Origin: Butyrivibrio sp.
GTDB lineage: Bacteria > Bacillota_A > Clostridia > Lachnospirales > Lachnospiraceae
Direction of reading: 5' to 3'
Length of the DNA: 6,409 nt
Assembly: GCA_017996845.1 (NCBI GenBank)
Contig: JAGOGF010000136.1
Coordinates: forward strand, 1-6,409
Each line of letters begins with the position of its first letter. Position 1 is the stretch's first letter. Below, piece after piece: positions 5,587-6,409 of the stretch. The position numbers and the translations under genes are program-made. Under the pieces are notes generated by a model that ran no database searches, had not been told where the DNA came from, and saw only the letters and a program-made list of their open reading frames with translations.

Positions 5587-6409
5587 ATGGAAAGAAAGGG
5601 TAAGCGAAGTAGTATCATGGTTAGGATATTTGGTGGATTTATCGTAATAACGCTAATCGCTGTTGGACTTTTGCTGTTTACATTATCAAGAATCCATTCA
5701 ATGGCAAATGTTGCCAGAGGTCTGGATGAAATTTATCTTCCTCTTTACAAGCAGACAACGGCTGCATATCTGGACAATGAAAAGGAAATCGCAACTTTGC
5801 GTGCATATGTTATTACGGGGGATGAAGCACAAGTCAAGAATTTTACAGCACTGGCAGGAGAATCCGCACAGATATATGACAGTCTGATTGCTGGTTCTAC
5901 AACAGAAGAGGGAACAAAGATAATCACGGAAGCCAAGAATCTGCACGCCACCTATGTAAAGAGTGCAACTGAAAGCCTTATTCCTGCAGTGAAAGAAGGG
6001 AATAAAGACAAGATTCTGGATATTATGAAAAATCAGATGCTTCCGACGGCAACCGAACTGGGGAACAAATTAAGTGAATATGAGACTCGTGGAGAAACAG
6101 AGATGTCAGGAATGCTCTCCGGTGCTTCTAAAGCGGCATCAATGACAGAACAGATCATTATTTATGCGTTGATTGGATTTTGTATTGTAGCGCTTATATT
6201 AAGCTTTGTGATTGCAAAGATTATTATCAAACCGATCAAAATCATGCAGGAAGGACTTTTGAAAGCTGAAAAAAATAATGATCTGACAATGCAGGTTATT
6301 ATAAAAAGCAATGATGAAATTGGTGAGATGGCAGAAGCACTTAACAGTTTTATGAAAAAGATTCGGGGTTCAATCAAGCAAGTGTCGGAAAGTGCACTTA
6401 GGGTTGATG
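5587..6409 (+). CDS. Methyl-accepting chemotaxis protein, 3' end outside window
   Basis: The first 274 codons of a chemoreceptor, open to the end of the window. The ATG at 5587 follows GAGGG (5574-5578) at 8 nt. A basic N-terminus (R-K-G-K-R) leads into TM1 at about 13-33. Residues about 35-185 are helical and polar with L-P-L-Y-K-Q and Y-V-I-T-G, typical of a four-helix-bundle ligand domain (4HB_MCP type) whose helices lie outside the membrane. TM2 spans 190-210, then comes a HAMP domain beginning I-I-I-K-P-I (212-217) and including N-D-E-I-G-E-M-A. The frame continues toward the signalling coiled coil, but the conserved hairpin tip is beyond the window, so membership in the chemoreceptor class rather than another HAMP sensor is likely but not proven. 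Its sensor type differs from that of the receptor at 1504-3516. Own promoter, not in an operon with the exporter. Confidence 0.87.
   Translation, partial: MERKGKRSSIMVRIFGGFIVITLIAVGLLLFTLSRIHSMANVARGLDEIYLPLYKQTTAAYLDNEKEIATLRAYVITGDEAQVKNFTALAGESAQIYDSLIAGSTTEEGTKIITEAKNLHATYVKSATESLIPAVKEGNKDKILDIMKNQMLPTATELGNKLSEYETRGETEMSGMLSGASKAASMTEQIIIYALIGFCIVALILSFVIAKIIIKPIKIMQEGLLKAEKNNDLTMQVIIKSNDEIGEMAEALNSFMKKIRGSIKQVSESALRVD

Noticed and set aside
1..6409. CRISPR array, tRNA, rRNA, insertion sequence or transposase
   Set aside because: No regularly spaced direct repeats, no tRNA-like cloverleaf or rRNA stretch and no transposase-like protein was seen.

Overview
The window is AT-rich DNA with strong GGAGG-type ribosome binding sites, sigma-A-like promoters and U-tailed terminators. 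Its genes are a TetR regulator, two chemoreceptors and a Mef-like MFS exporter. This suggests a low-GC, motile Firmicute, most likely a Clostridia or Lachnospiraceae-type gut bacterium; that placement is inferred from style and gene content, not from a marker gene.

Layout. (1) A small single-domain cupin lies on the minus strand (28-495, open frame to 549). Its promoter and ribosome binding site point to an AUA start codon. (2) The divergent gap up to 871 holds a plus-strand terminator hairpin with no gene in front of it, a possible small RNA, interleaved inverted repeats, and a promoter with a palindromic operator for the next gene. (3) A TetR-family regulator (872-1465) is followed 38 nt later by a full-length dCache chemoreceptor (1504-3516). 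No promoter or terminator is visible between them, so they are probably one transcript, ended by a 17-bp terminator at 3545-3587. (4) A 445-base gap to 3961 holds a 45-bp inverted repeat with an orphan Shine-Dalgarno and then a long structured leader. The leader contains a 12-codon peptide ORF with a good ribosome binding site, whose stop codon lies inside the 5' arm of a terminator-like hairpin. (5) A 12-TM MFS exporter of the macrolide-efflux type (3962-5272) ends in a strong terminator (5280-5322). (6) A very A/T-rich promoter region precedes a second chemoreceptor (5587 onward) with a different, four-helix-bundle-type sensor; it runs off the window end.

How the parts may work together: the TetR protein probably represses its own operon and so controls the chemoreceptor encoded with it, linking ligand-controlled transcription to chemotaxis. 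The exporter sits in its own transcription unit and looks regulated by ribosome-mediated attenuation, as known for several antibiotic-resistance genes of Firmicutes. The exporter leader is the most interesting part of the window; the peptide and hairpin are visible in the sequence, while the inducer and mechanism are inferred.
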